NCBI RefSeq assembly: GCF_014280075.1
Contig: NZ_CP047950.1
Location: 1,240,001 to 1,304,000, forward strand
DNA: 64,000 nt
Direction: 5' to 3'
From: Synechococcus sp. A15-62
GTDB taxonomy: Bacteria > Cyanobacteriota > Cyanobacteriia > PCC-6307 > Cyanobiaceae
Part shown: positions 26,107 to 33,508 of the stretch, piece after piece
How the letters are laid out: each line of letters starts with the position of its first letter
Numbering within the stretch: the first letter of the stretch is position 1
Position numbers and translations under genes: made by a program
The notes under the pieces: model-generated
Told to the model about the DNA's origin: nothing
Databases searched by the model: none
The model's input: only the letters and a program-made list of their open reading frames with translations

Positions 26107-26232
26107 TCAGCTTTTGTCGCCGCCCTTGGGAACGAAAGCCTGGGATGCTGCAACAAGAAGCCCAGTAATCAACAGGGCAGGAAGGATGACGGTTGGACCG
26201 CCTGGAGCTGTCTGGGAAGCAAACAACAGCAT
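26107..26232 (-). CDS. Small membrane protein, 41 residues
   Basis: MLLFASQTAPGGPTVILPAL then LITGLLVAASQAF and a charged tail VPKGGDKS: one transmembrane helix. ATG 26232 chosen over the long upstream extension. Convergent with the serine hydrolase. Not recognised. Confidence 0.6.
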   Translation of the reverse strand: MLLFASQTAPGGPTVILPALLITGLLVAASQAFVPKGGDKS

Positions 26233-26235
26233 GGT

Positions 26236-26505
26236 GTGGCAACAAAAACCATTGGATACCCTGACAGAACAGGGACCAAACAGCGACTCCCGCAAACGTT
26301 TGTCGCAGAGGCCAAGGCTCAGCAGATCACAACAGGGAAGAGGAAGAGCTCACCCTGTACAGCCTCACAAACGCGAGCAGGACCGGATGGCCTGGCGCGA
26401 GGTTTCGTCGTTGCAGAAACCGTGGTCGAAGCCGTTGCCGGAAATGCCTTGCGCGGCCGGATCAAGGAATGGCGCATCCACTCGTCAGCACGAAAGGGGG
26501 CGTAA
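26236..26505 (+). CDS. Doubtful small ORF, 89 residues
   Basis: GTG-started reading (MATKTIGYPDRTGTKQRL ... FVVAETVVEAVAGNALRGRI) without ribosome site; an antisense ORF of similar quality exists at 26319-26522. It may be non-coding or decayed. Confidence 0.3.
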   Translation: MATKTIGYPDRTGTKQRLPQTFVAEAKAQQITTGKRKSSPCTASQTRAGPDGLARGFVVAETVVEAVAGNALRGRIKEWRIHSSARKGA

Positions 26506-26534
26506 GGAGAACTGGCAGACATGAGCTATGGAGC

Positions 26535-26562
26535 AGTACATCTGTTTTAGTGCGCATGTACT
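26535..26562 (+). promoter_or_regulatory. Two abutting near-consensus LexA boxes
   Basis: AGTACATCTGTTTT and AGTGCGCATGTACT lie back to back. Each differs from the cyanobacterial LexA pattern RGTACNNNDGTWCB at one base, and the outer ends form AGTAC ... GTACT across 28 bases. They lie 57 bases before the GTG start at 26620. Function inferred. Confidence 0.45.
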
Positions 26563-26619
26563 ACACCGTCAACCCAGGCGCCCTCGGCAACAATCACGGC
26601 AGCAATCGCCCACCCGCAG

Positions 26620-26871
26620 GTGCCGCAAGAGAACGAGGCCATCACCAGCCGCTTGAGCCGGATCGAAGCGCGTCTAGCCAGGATTGAAGAGCTTCTGGTC
26701 AGCGCCAGGGATGGTGAAGATCAGAACACCATGGCAACGCAACAACAGTGCTACCAGGCATGGATTCACTACCTGAACAACACCCCTGAAGCCGTTGAAG
26801 CGCACCTCACTGCCCACGAGATGGCCGTCCTGAAAGCCTCCATCAACGTCCAGGTTCCAAGCGATTCGTAG
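26620..26871 (+). CDS. Small coiled-coil protein, 83 residues
   Basis: GTG start. The first 32 residues form a heptad coiled coil (ITSRLSRIEARLARIEELLV), then CYQAWIHYLNNTPEAVEAHL and a terminal helix. It may oligomerise. Lies downstream of the paired near-LexA boxes. Function unknown. Confidence 0.6.
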   Translation: MPQENEAITSRLSRIEARLARIEELLVSARDGEDQNTMATQQQCYQAWIHYLNNTPEAVEAHLTAHEMAVLKASINVQVPSDS

Positions 26872-26873
26872 AG

Positions 26874-26893
26874 TTATACACAGCTTTTCCACA
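26874..26893 (+). promoter_or_regulatory. Two adjacent DnaA boxes
   Basis: TTATACACA (26874-26882) fits TTATNCACA, and TTTTCCACA (26885-26893) is the DnaA box typical of cyanobacteria; both point the same way. A third, inverted box TGTGGAAAA is at 27156-27164. Three boxes in 290 bases are more than chance would give, but no replication gene is nearby. Confidence 0.5.
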
Positions 26894-27016
26894 GGACTCA
26901 AACAGGTGATCCTGGCGAGCGCAGCGATTTTGGCGATCGGCGTGGAAAACACGTCAGACGCTCAACAGCTCCTCCGTAAATCCCGCGTTTCATTGCGAAG
27001 AATGCTGTGCTAGCGG

Positions 27017-27346
27017 TTGATTTCAAGCAAAAAAAGCATCAGTGATTCTGAAAACGCCTCAAGTGGCAACGAAGTGTCTTCTGCTGTGAACCAAGCAAAA
27101 AATCCTCCGCGGAAGCATGAAGGCCCCAATCCTTCGGAAGGGCCGGTTGAAAAACTGTGGAAAAACAAAAGTTTCTGTTGCGAGCACTGCAGACAGCCGG
27201 GTGACGTGCATTTCCGGGTCTGCAGCGCCCAACTCGCGGACTGGATTCTGGTGTGCGAAACCTGCTGGCCGAACTTTCGCGACCAAGCCGGTTATCGCTA
27301 TGGAGGAACGCGCAAGGCCAACCGACGCCAGCGAAAACGGCGGTAG
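27017..27346 (+). CDS. Zinc-ribbon-like small protein
   Basis: TTG start (GTG 27074 also possible). The N-terminal 45 residues are polar and disordered-looking; then CCEHCRQPGDVHFRVCSAQL and VCETCW give two CxxC-like pairs that could bind zinc. The C-terminus is very basic (RKANRRQRKRR). Possibly nucleic-acid binding. An inverted DnaA box lies inside the gene. Confidence 0.6.
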   Translation: MISSKKSISDSENASSGNEVSSAVNQAKNPPRKHEGPNPSEGPVEKLWKNKSFCCEHCRQPGDVHFRVCSAQLADWILVCETCWPNFRDQAGYRYGGTRKANRRQRKRR

Positions 27347-27358
27347 AAGGATGAAGGC

Positions 27359-27727
27359 TCAGATCAGTTCACATTGGTGACGGATCACCGTGCCGCGGCG
27401 CTCCCAGAATTCCGGCGCTGATTCATCAACAACACGCCACCACCAACGGCCATCGGTGTAACTGGGGGCACCTGCATTGTTGGTGCGCGGAAGTTGCAAG
27501 TCGAGATCGCGCCAGTGCAGCAAAACACCGTCCCCAGGCAGGGTTCCCTCCAACGTGTTGGGAATGCCCTCCTCCAGACCGGTGAGATCAACGGCTCCGC
27601 GTGTGATCTCAACACTGAGTCGATCCCCATCACAAACCCAATCCGCCCATGAGGGCTGGGGCGCCACCAACAACCAGCAAAGCAACAACAACGCAAGACC
27701 TAAGCCTTTCGCGACAGAATTCAGCAA
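27359..27727 (-). CDS. Exported uncharacterised protein, 122 residues
   Basis: TTG start; signal peptide (LGLALLLLCWLLVAPQPSWA) and a mature domain WVCDGDRLSVEITRG ... GRWWWRVVDESAP, with two cysteines at its ends that could form a disulfide. Starts back to back with the DCC oxidoreductase gene (overlapping at 27727), so both promoters lie inside the neighbouring gene. Function unknown. Confidence 0.7.
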   Translation of the reverse strand: MLNSVAKGLGLALLLLCWLLVAPQPSWADWVCDGDRLSVEITRGAVDLTGLEEGIPNTLEGTLPGDGVLLHWRDLDLQLPRTNNAGAPSYTDGRWWWRVVDESAPEFWERRGTVIRHQCELI

Positions 27728-28113
27728 TGCTGTTAACCCTCATCTACGACGGCGGGTGTCCATTCTGTCGGGAGTTCGCCCTGCGCAGTGAGCTCCAGGC
27801 GGGTGTAGCCAACCTGCGCATTGTTGACGGACGCGCCGATCACAACCTGCGTCGCGAGCTCAATGCCCTCGGATTGCCATTGCGCAATGGCGCCGTTCTG
27901 ATTGAAGGAGAACAGAAGTGGCATGGCAGTGAAGCCATTGCAGAACTCAGCCGGCGCATGAAGCCCAGCGATCCCCTGCTGAGGCTGCTGGCCAGGCTGT
28001 TCGCTGACAACCAACGCTCAGCACTGGCCTATCCCGCCCTGTTGGCAGCCCGGCGCCTGGCCCTCGCCACACGCGGCCTGAGCGTTGACCCGGATCAAGT
28101 TCCATCACGCTGA
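27727..28113 (+). CDS. DCC-family thiol-disulfide oxidoreductase (DUF393)
   Basis: 128 residues. LTLIYDGGCPFCREFALR is the DUF393 signature with its DxxCPxC motif, followed by LRIVDGRAD and GAVLIEGEQKWHGSEAI. Members are predicted thioredoxin-like oxidoreductases. ATG 27727 chosen on family start. Confidence 0.85.
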   Translation: MLLTLIYDGGCPFCREFALRSELQAGVANLRIVDGRADHNLRRELNALGLPLRNGAVLIEGEQKWHGSEAIAELSRRMKPSDPLLRLLARLFADNQRSALAYPALLAARRLALATRGLSVDPDQVPSR

Positions 28114-28246
28114 GGCAATGAGCCAAAACACGGGTAGTCGCAACCGATACCTCTGATCTACCGTCGAGGCACGCCTAAAGATTTTCTTAAGCATCGATCC
28201 CGATCCCTTTGTTCCTGACGCGCTGAGCCATCAGCAACTCAACGCC

Positions 28247-28483
28247 TTGCTGAAAGCGGCGATGGATCCATCCGCCGTTCCTGAAGGGCGACTCAGCGAT
28301 GACGAACTGCTGCGCGCTGCACTGAGTGCATGGGCCGACCAAACCCAGGAGCTGCTGCGTTGGATTGAAAGCCAGGGCGATGCCGTGAGCGACACGCGAT
28401 CACCCAAGCAGGTGATGGCGCTGGGAAGTTTTCGCACCCATCTGGTGATGGGCCTCAAAGCCCTGCGCTATTCCGAGGGCTGA
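28247..28483 (+). CDS. Uncharacterised protein with unclear start
   Basis: 78 residues from TTG 28247. The same frame stays open upstream to about 28160 and reads well (SIDPDPFVPDALSHQQLNAL), yet that part contains no ATG, GTG or TTG. The true start may be a rare codon. Helical, charged; ends LKALRYSEG. Overlaps the convergent gene by 16 bases. Confidence 0.6.
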   Translation: MLKAAMDPSAVPEGRLSDDELLRAALSAWADQTQELLRWIESQGDAVSDTRSPKQVMALGSFRTHLVMGLKALRYSEG

Positions 28484-28761
28484 ACCCTCTGCTGTTCCCG
28501 ACGGGCATCGCAACATTCCTCGAGAACGGAAAGAAACTGTTCCGGCTCCGGTTGATCATCAAGATCGAAGCGAGTGGCAGTGGTTACCGTGAAGTTGATC
28601 CAGGTTTCCACTTCAGGGCCACCGGATGCCATCACGAGGTCGTAGCAGGCTTGAAAATCTGAATCGGGTGCAAGATCACGTGCCGCATTGATGACGTCGT
28701 ACAGCTGATCCAAACCTTCCGTTTGAGCGTCAGCAAAGACGGCACGAATGCGAGCCAACAT
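28468..28761 (-). CDS. Uncharacterised soluble protein, 97 residues
   Basis: MLARIRAVFADAQTEGLDQL, then VINAARDLAPDSDFQACYDL and VETWINFTVTTATRFDLD; ends REQQRVQPSE. All-helical look. Its ATG shares one base with the stop of the small gene upstream (28761), so they are coupled. Confidence 0.7.
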   Translation of the reverse strand: MLARIRAVFADAQTEGLDQLYDVINAARDLAPDSDFQACYDLVMASGGPEVETWINFTVTTATRFDLDDQPEPEQFLSVLEECCDARREQQRVQPSE

Positions 28762-28907
28762 CAGCAGGCACGCTCAAGCTCAACAACAGAAACCTCTGCT
28801 GTGACATTGGAGGCTTCATCAGCAAGCTCGAGCAATTCTGCATTGAGCTCCAGCAGCATCAATGCAAAGGAGGATGCAAATTCGATGCAAAACGACTCGT
28901 CTTTCAC
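28761..28907 (-). CDS. Small helical protein, 48 residues
   Basis: GTG start; MKDESFCIEFASSFALMLLE, then LNAELLELADEASNVTAE and VVELERAC. A leucine-rich amphipathic helix with cysteines at both ends. Its TGA overlaps the next ATG by one base. Not recognised. Confidence 0.6.
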   Translation of the reverse strand: MKDESFCIEFASSFALMLLELNAELLELADEASNVTAEVSVVELERAC

Positions 28908-29075
28908 AGCACCGCCGCGATGAATGCGAAGGGTCTAATCAACACAACAAGTTGACTGTGGATCCCGCAATCCTGCTTTACACAGTCACCTCAATATGAG
29001 AGAAATTCACTCAATCTGTATCGAAAAATCAAATCAGCCGCAGAAGGAATACACGGCCGCTAGCGGATGCAGAGC

Positions 29076-29936
29076 TCAAGCCGCCACAGGTTCGAGCATG
29101 GAGCTGACGCTGGGCTGAAATCCGATCTCACGCAACCGGGCGTTGCTGACACGGGCATTGAAGACACGGGCGCCAGGTCGATCATGGTTGTCCCAGATCA
29201 CGGGAGGCAATCCGAAGTCATCACACAGAGCATTGGAGAGCTGACGCCGGGTGAACTGGAGATCATCCACAAGGTTGTAGATGCCTTGGAGCCGCCGGCC
29301 GAAGGCGAAATCAACGCCACGGATGATGTCGTGGAGATGAACCCAGGCGTTGATGTGATTACCGTTCTTCCGAACCGACTGTCCAGCAGCGCTGCGGATG
29401 TAGGACGGGATGTCCTTACCGGGACCGTAAATACCACCAAGCCGCAGCACACAGGCCTGGGTTGAGGCGTCGTTCAACGCAAGAACGCAGCTCTCGGCGC
29501 TGGCCAGAAGAGCGTTGGCATTGTTGGAACAATCCGGGGGCGTCAGCTCATTGCAGATCGCACCGGACTGATCGCCATAAACACCTGCACTGCTCAGGTA
29601 CGCCACATGCAGCGGCTTAAGCCCTTGCCGTTGACGGATGGCATCCACCAGGGCCGGCACTGCCTGGCCATAAACCTTCTCGTAATGATCCTCTTCAAAG
29701 GTGGCGGTGGTGGGGGCCATCGCAATCAGAACGCCATCAAGCCGATCCAGGAAGCTGGTGTCTGCCATCGGGTCGCCCGCGCTGTAGAGACGGGGGTGGT
29801 CAACCAGATCGCAGAGTTCAGCCAACCGTCCGGGGGTTGTGGTGGTGCCGACAACCTCATGGCCTTGGTGCCTGAGATGGGCTGCAACAGCAGAACCGAC
29901 ATATCCACAACCAACAATCCCGAAACGGCCCGGCAT
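29076..29936 (-). CDS. NAD(P)-dependent epimerase/dehydratase-like (SDR) protein
   Basis: 286 residues. FGIVGCGYVGSAVAAHLRHQGH is the Rossmann glycine motif (GxGxxG), then VAYLSSAGVYGD with the Ser/Tyr region and LRLGGIYGPGKD. Extended SDR family acting on a nucleotide sugar or a similar substrate; the exact reaction is unclear. Confidence 0.82.
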   Translation of the reverse strand: MPGRFGIVGCGYVGSAVAAHLRHQGHEVVGTTTTPGRLAELCDLVDHPRLYSAGDPMADTSFLDRLDGVLIAMAPTTATFEEDHYEKVYGQAVPALVDAIRQRQGLKPLHVAYLSSAGVYGDQSGAICNELTPPDCSNNANALLASAESCVLALNDASTQACVLRLGGIYGPGKDIPSYIRSAAGQSVRKNGNHINAWVHLHDIIRGVDFAFGRRLQGIYNLVDDLQFTRRQLSNALCDDFGLPPVIWDNHDRPGARVFNARVSNARLREIGFQPSVSSMLEPVAA

Positions 29937-30001
29937 ACCTGGTCAAACACCTTTTACAGAATTTAACGAACGAACATCGGGCGTGCCGTGACAATGGAGA
30001 C

Positions 30002-30406
30002 ATGCTTTCGATGCTCCTCAACCTCCTCTGGGTTGTTCTCGGCGGACTGCCCATGGCGCTGGCCTGGTGGCTGGCCGCACTGATCTGCGCGATCAGCATC
30101 ATTGGCCTGCCATGGGCGCGTTCGTGCTGGGTGATCGGCTGTTTCTCGCTATGGCCCTTCGGCTCCGAGGCCATGAACCGGCGTCAGCTCAGGGGACGAG
30201 GCGATCTGGGAACGGGCCCCCTGGGTGCACTCGGCAATGTGATCTGGTTCCTTGTGGCCGGCTGGTGGTTGGCCCTGGGTCACCTCAGCAGCGCCCTGGC
30301 CTGTTTTGTCACGATCATCGGCATTCCCTTCGGCATTCAGCACATCAAGTTGGCGTTGATTGCCCTGGCCCCCGTGGGCATGACGGTGGTGAAGTCAAGA
30401 CACTGA
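30002..30406 (+). CDS. YccF domain inner-membrane protein
   Basis: 134 residues with two YccF repeats: VLGGLPMALAWWLAALICAI SIIGLPWAR (first) and GNVIWFLVAGWWLALGHL ... ITIIGIPFG (second). Predicted four hydrophobic helices. Integral membrane protein of unknown role. Confidence 0.85.
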   Translation: MLSMLLNLLWVVLGGLPMALAWWLAALICAISIIGLPWARSCWVIGCFSLWPFGSEAMNRRQLRGRGDLGTGPLGALGNVIWFLVAGWWLALGHLSSALACFVTIIGIPFGIQHIKLALIALAPVGMTVVKSRH

Positions 30407-30423
30407 TCTGATCGAAGCTCTGA

Positions 30424-30777
30424 TCAGAACAGCAGCTGAACCAGCCAGACCATCGCCAAACCGAGCACGCCGGCCAACAGCAATCCACTCACCAAGAAAG
30501 TGATCGCCGCAGCCAGTCCGATCCTGGCCATGGTGTCTGGATAAAGAAGAAACAAGGTGAGCCCAAGGGCCAGAGGCCACAACGGCGGAATCAACAGGCA
30601 GACCCCGGTGAGGATCATCAGCTTGCGATCACGCCGTTGCTTGGCCTCCAGCTGAAGGGCCATGGCATCAACCTCGCGATCAAGCTCAGCCTGCTCATCG
30701 TCACTGAGCCAGCGGCCACGAGCCTTCGCACGATCCAGCTCATCCTCGAGCCGTTCAGCGGGGTTGCCCTTGCTCAT
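30424..30777 (-). CDS. Membrane protein with charged N-terminus
   Basis: 117 residues. N-terminal 50 residues are charged (LEDELDRAKARGRWLSDDEQ), then two hydrophobic regions (LTGVCLLIPPLWPLALGLTL; ITFLVSGLLLAGVLGLAMVW). Convergent with the YccF gene. No family recognised. Confidence 0.7.
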   Translation of the reverse strand: MSKGNPAERLEDELDRAKARGRWLSDDEQAELDREVDAMALQLEAKQRRDRKLMILTGVCLLIPPLWPLALGLTLFLLYPDTMARIGLAAAITFLVSGLLLAGVLGLAMVWLVQLLF

Positions 30778-30884
30778 CGGCTCACTTTAAGGAGCTTGGG
30801 CCTGCAATCAGATCGACTTGAGAGCGCTCCAGCACTGGATTAATGACAGGGATGCATAGATCGGAAACTTAGATTTGACTCGAA

Positions 30885-30906
30885 TAGGTATTCCTATCTA
30901 GGTATT
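30885..30906 (+). promoter_or_regulatory. Direct repeat TAGGTATT, candidate operator
   Basis: Two copies of TAGGTATT 14 bases apart start to start, with an overlapping inverted repeat ATAGG-TATT-CCTAT. It sits 71 bases upstream of the small gene pair at 30978, in an AT-rich intergenic stretch. Regulator unknown. Confidence 0.4.
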
Positions 30907-30977
30907 TACCCGCCGCAATAATTTCGTTGCCTTAAAAGAAAAATCAGCATAGTGTCACCAAGCGAATCGAAAAAGAC

Positions 30978-31139
30978 ATGCTGAGTACAAATTTGGAATC
31001 ACCAAACGCTGCCCAATCCTGCGTCACTGAATCACAAGTGAATGCCTACTTTGAGTGCCTAACACTCTGCAATCTCGATGATGGCAGTTGCTACGAGCAA
31101 TGCATTCTCGTGCATCTGAAAAACGAGGTTGATGCATGA
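30978..31139 (+). CDS. Small cysteine-rich protein, 53 residues
   Basis: MLSTNLESPNAAQSCVTESQ, then FECLTLCNLDDGSCYEQCIL: five cysteines in a CxxxC and CxxxC-like pattern, which could bind metal or form disulfides. No signal peptide. Overlaps the next small gene (ATGA, 31136). Confidence 0.65.
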   Translation: MLSTNLESPNAAQSCVTESQVNAYFECLTLCNLDDGSCYEQCILVHLKNEVDA

Positions 31140-31258
31140 AAAGCTTGAGTAATCAAACACAAATGGGCTTGGCTTCCCTTGCCTCAACTGTTGCCATTGC
31201 TCTTCTCGTGATTGGCTTCATGGGCATGGCCCAGCACATCAACGCCAGCCTGCTCTGA
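31136..31258 (+). CDS. Small membrane protein, 40 residues
   Basis: MKSLSNQTQMGLASLASTVA followed by a transmembrane helix (IALLVIGFMGMA). Coupled to the cysteine-rich protein by 4-base overlap. Function unknown. Confidence 0.65.
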   Translation: MKSLSNQTQMGLASLASTVAIALLVIGFMGMAQHINASLL

Positions 31259-31267
31259 AGCACTTGC

Positions 31268-31504
31268 TCACTTCTGGCGTTTGAAGGTGTAGCAACCGCC
31301 GTGGTAACCGGTGAAGGGTTGGGCATACGTGACCAATTCCCATCCCTGCTCACCCAATTCATTCATCAGGCCCACCAGGCTGACGTCACGCTGCGGGTGG
31401 CTTCTTGAGATCAGCTGCCGGTCATCCAGCCAGAGCTCCTCGATTTCTCCGGTCCATGACTTCCCCCGCGGAACAAAGCGCAACTGGGTGTATTCCCACC
31501 GCAT
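31268..31504 (-). CDS. DUF4177-like protein
   Basis: 78 residues: MRWEYTQLRFVPRGKSWTGE, then LMNELGEQGWELVTYAQPF and YTFKRQK. The pattern 'WEY ... LN.LG..GWELV' is that of DUF4177-like small proteins. ATG 31504 preferred to 31510. Function unknown. Confidence 0.72.
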   Translation of the reverse strand: MRWEYTQLRFVPRGKSWTGEIEELWLDDRQLISRSHPQRDVSLVGLMNELGEQGWELVTYAQPFTGYHGGCYTFKRQK

Positions 31505-31589
31505 CACCAAGCATCAGCCGAACGACGCACCATCTTCACCGCAGACGGCACCAACCGGGAGCGACAATTCAAGAACCCGCTGTTCTGTG

Positions 31590-32126
31590 ATGCGTCGCCT
31601 GCTCGCCCAGCTCGTTCTGCTCATCGGCCTGATCACGCTCACACCCGGCTGGTGCGACGCCTTGGAGGTACCCCTGCAACGCATTGATGCCAATGGCATT
31701 GGCGAGTCGATCGGCAGCGTCACCGCGCAAGACACCGACCAAGGCTTGGTGATATATCCCGATCTCGCGGGGCTGACACCCGGGGAACACGGCTTCCATC
31801 TCCACAGCACGGGGAGCTGTGAGGCGGGCCAGACTGCAGAAGGCACCGCCGTTGCCGGCCTCGCTGCCGGTGGGCACTGGGATCCTGACGAGACCGGCCA
31901 ACACCTCGGCCCCTTCGGAAACGGTCACCGGGGCGATCTGAGCAGGCTGGTGGTGGATGACGACGGCAAGACCAACACCAGCGTGGTGGCCCCTCGGCTC
32001 AGCACAGCGGATCTGCGGGGCAAAGCACTGATTGTTCACGCTGGAGGCGACACCTACAGGGACGAGCCCCCTCTCGGTGGAGGTGGAGCACGGGTTGCCT
32101 GTGGTGTGGTGCCTGACGAGCGCTGA
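31590..32126 (+). CDS. sodC: Copper/zinc superoxide dismutase
   Basis: 178 residues. Signal peptide (LLAQLVLLIGLITLTPGWC) then GEHGFHLHSTGSCE with the copper ligands, the zinc loop (GGHWDPDETGQHLG), GDLSRLVVDDDGK and LIVHAGGDTYRDEP. Exported enzyme that dismutates superoxide in the periplasm or lumen. ATG 31590 fits the signal peptide. Confidence 0.92.
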   Translation: MRRLLAQLVLLIGLITLTPGWCDALEVPLQRIDANGIGESIGSVTAQDTDQGLVIYPDLAGLTPGEHGFHLHSTGSCEAGQTAEGTAVAGLAAGGHWDPDETGQHLGPFGNGHRGDLSRLVVDDDGKTNTSVVAPRLSTADLRGKALIVHAGGDTYRDEPPLGGGGARVACGVVPDER

Positions 32127-32127
32127 C

Positions 32128-32295
32128 TCAGCCGTTCACCAGCCGCGCATGGAGGCGGCAGACCCTGATGGCCTGCGCGGGAGGCTGCTGACAGAGGGCA
32201 CCGAGTTCCCTGTTCAGCTGCTGAAACAGGGAAAGATCCGCTCCGGGAATCGAGGGAAACACCAGGAACAAACCTGAGGCGATCAATCCGATCAC
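32128..32295 (-). CDS. Small exported protein, 55 residues
   Basis: GTG start; hydrophobic N-terminus MIGLIASGLFLVFPSIPGAD looks like a signal peptide or anchor, then LFQQLNRELGALCQQPPAQA and VCRLHARLVNG with two cysteines. Convergent with sodC, 1 base apart. Not recognised. Confidence 0.6.
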   Translation of the reverse strand: MIGLIASGLFLVFPSIPGADLSLFQQLNRELGALCQQPPAQAIRVCRLHARLVNG

Positions 32296-32337
32296 GCCAC
32301 CGCTCCAACTCTTAAGAGAACCCTAAGCCCGCATTGG

Positions 32338-32493
32338 CTAGGGATCGTGTTCGTCCCTGCAGACCACGGCCATCAGAGCATCGATGTGCAGCATCAGGCC
32401 AGCACGCCAGGCGGCGTCTTCGTCATGGGCCTCGATGGTCTCCACCACAATCGAGCCTCCACGCTCAATGATCAGGTCATAGGCGGGTGGCAT
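32338..32493 (-). CDS. Small protein, 51 residues
   Basis: MPPAYDLIIERGGSIVVETI, then EAHDEDAAWRAGLMLHIDAL. The YDLI..GG....ET..A.D...A...G layout recalls the protein at 48068-48253 (YDLILQCNGELQTETVQVAD), suggesting a common small-protein family. Function unknown. Confidence 0.65.
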   Translation of the reverse strand: MPPAYDLIIERGGSIVVETIEAHDEDAAWRAGLMLHIDALMAVVCRDEHDP

Positions 32494-32605
32494 CGGAGTG
32501 TTGCTGCGCCTCCCCATTCAGCAGGCAAAGGGCGCCTGGCACATCCCCCACTTGGGGGAGTTCAGCGACAGGTGACCATGGTGAAACGCTTGAGCTCTTC
32601 GAACG

Positions 32606-32872
32606 TTGATCAAATCACCCCTGTTCAGGCGCGTCGGGATCTACCTCGTGCTCAGCACGGCGGCGGTCACCGTCGTCAATCAGCTCGAGATCGAACAGCA
32701 AAGTGCTTATCAGATCTACATCCCGATGTTCATTGGGATCTATATCGTTTCGCGTTGGCTCGACAGTCGGTTCAGCCAGGCCTCACAAGAGCAGACCTCA
32801 CAACAGCCACAGACCAACGCAACGCACGACAAAACCTCACCGTCCACAAACGATCGTGGTTTTGGACAGTGA
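32606..32872 (+). CDS. Membrane protein, 88 residues
   Basis: TTG start; MIKSPLFRRVGIYLVLSTAA is a first helix, AYQIYIPMFIGIYIVSRWLD a second; the C-terminal third is Gln/Thr/Ser-rich and disordered-looking. Convergent with the RRM gene. Function unknown. Confidence 0.65.
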   Translation: MIKSPLFRRVGIYLVLSTAAVTVVNQLEIEQQSAYQIYIPMFIGIYIVSRWLDSRFSQASQEQTSQQPQTNATHDKTSPSTNDRGFGQ

Positions 32873-32896
32873 GGTGAGTCGAAGCTGTTTTGAAGC

Positions 32897-33142
32897 TCAG
32901 CGGCGGGGTTCGGCCTTGCGAACGGAGATGGCGCGACCCATCCACTCAACGTTCTGCAGGTCGTCAATCGCCGACTGCTCATCGGCTTCGTTGCTGAGGT
33001 CCACAAAAGCGAAACCACGCTTGCGGCCTGTCTCCCGGTCGAGGGGCAAGGAGCACTTGCTCACTTCGCCGTACTGACCGAACAGATGAATGAGATCCTC
33101 CCGCTCAGCGTCCCAGGAGAGATTTCCGATAAAGATCGTCAA
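32897..33142 (-). CDS. RNA-binding protein with one RRM
   Basis: 81 residues: RNP2 IFIGNLSW and RNP1 KRGFAFVDLS with DLIHLFGQYGEV between. This is the cyanobacterial single-RRM (Rbp) type, which binds RNA and is often cold- or stress-responsive. No glycine-rich tail. Confidence 0.92.
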   Translation of the reverse strand: MTIFIGNLSWDAEREDLIHLFGQYGEVSKCSLPLDRETGRKRGFAFVDLSNEADEQSAIDDLQNVEWMGRAISVRKAEPRR

Positions 33143-33334
33143 AAAAATGAGTTAATCAAGACCTCTTACCCTCGCACACAGCGGCCAGGGGCCGAGCCTT
33201 CAGAGGGAATGGCTCAAGGATGGAGTCAAGGGCTACCAAACAATTCTGTTCAAGGCTGAATTCGATAGAAAGCCTTTGCTTCGAGGCGAATTGAGCCTCA
33301 ACGGAACCAGGCTTGATTCAGTTGAGGCATTGAG

Positions 33335-33508
33335 ATGAGTGGACTCAGCGGAACCAAGTCAGACGACTTCATCAACGCCGCCAAAGCCCGCGGCGAGGCT
33401 GCCCTGCTGGACAAGCAGCCCAAATTGACCAAGTTGGAAAAGGCATTCCGCCATGCTGCGATCCGGCGTCGGGCAGAAGATGCCCGCAAAAAAGGGCACC
33501 ACTCCTAG
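33335..33508 (+). CDS. Small basic protein, paralog of 8622-8780
   Basis: 57 residues; TKSDDFINAAKARGEAALLD and PKLTKLEK match the paralog at 8622-8780. The C-terminal third is strongly basic (RRRAEDARKKGHH). Overlaps the convergent glycosyltransferase end by 4 bases. Function unknown. Confidence 0.7.
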   Translation: MSGLSGTKSDDFINAAKARGEAALLDKQPKLTKLEKAFRHAAIRRRAEDARKKGHHS

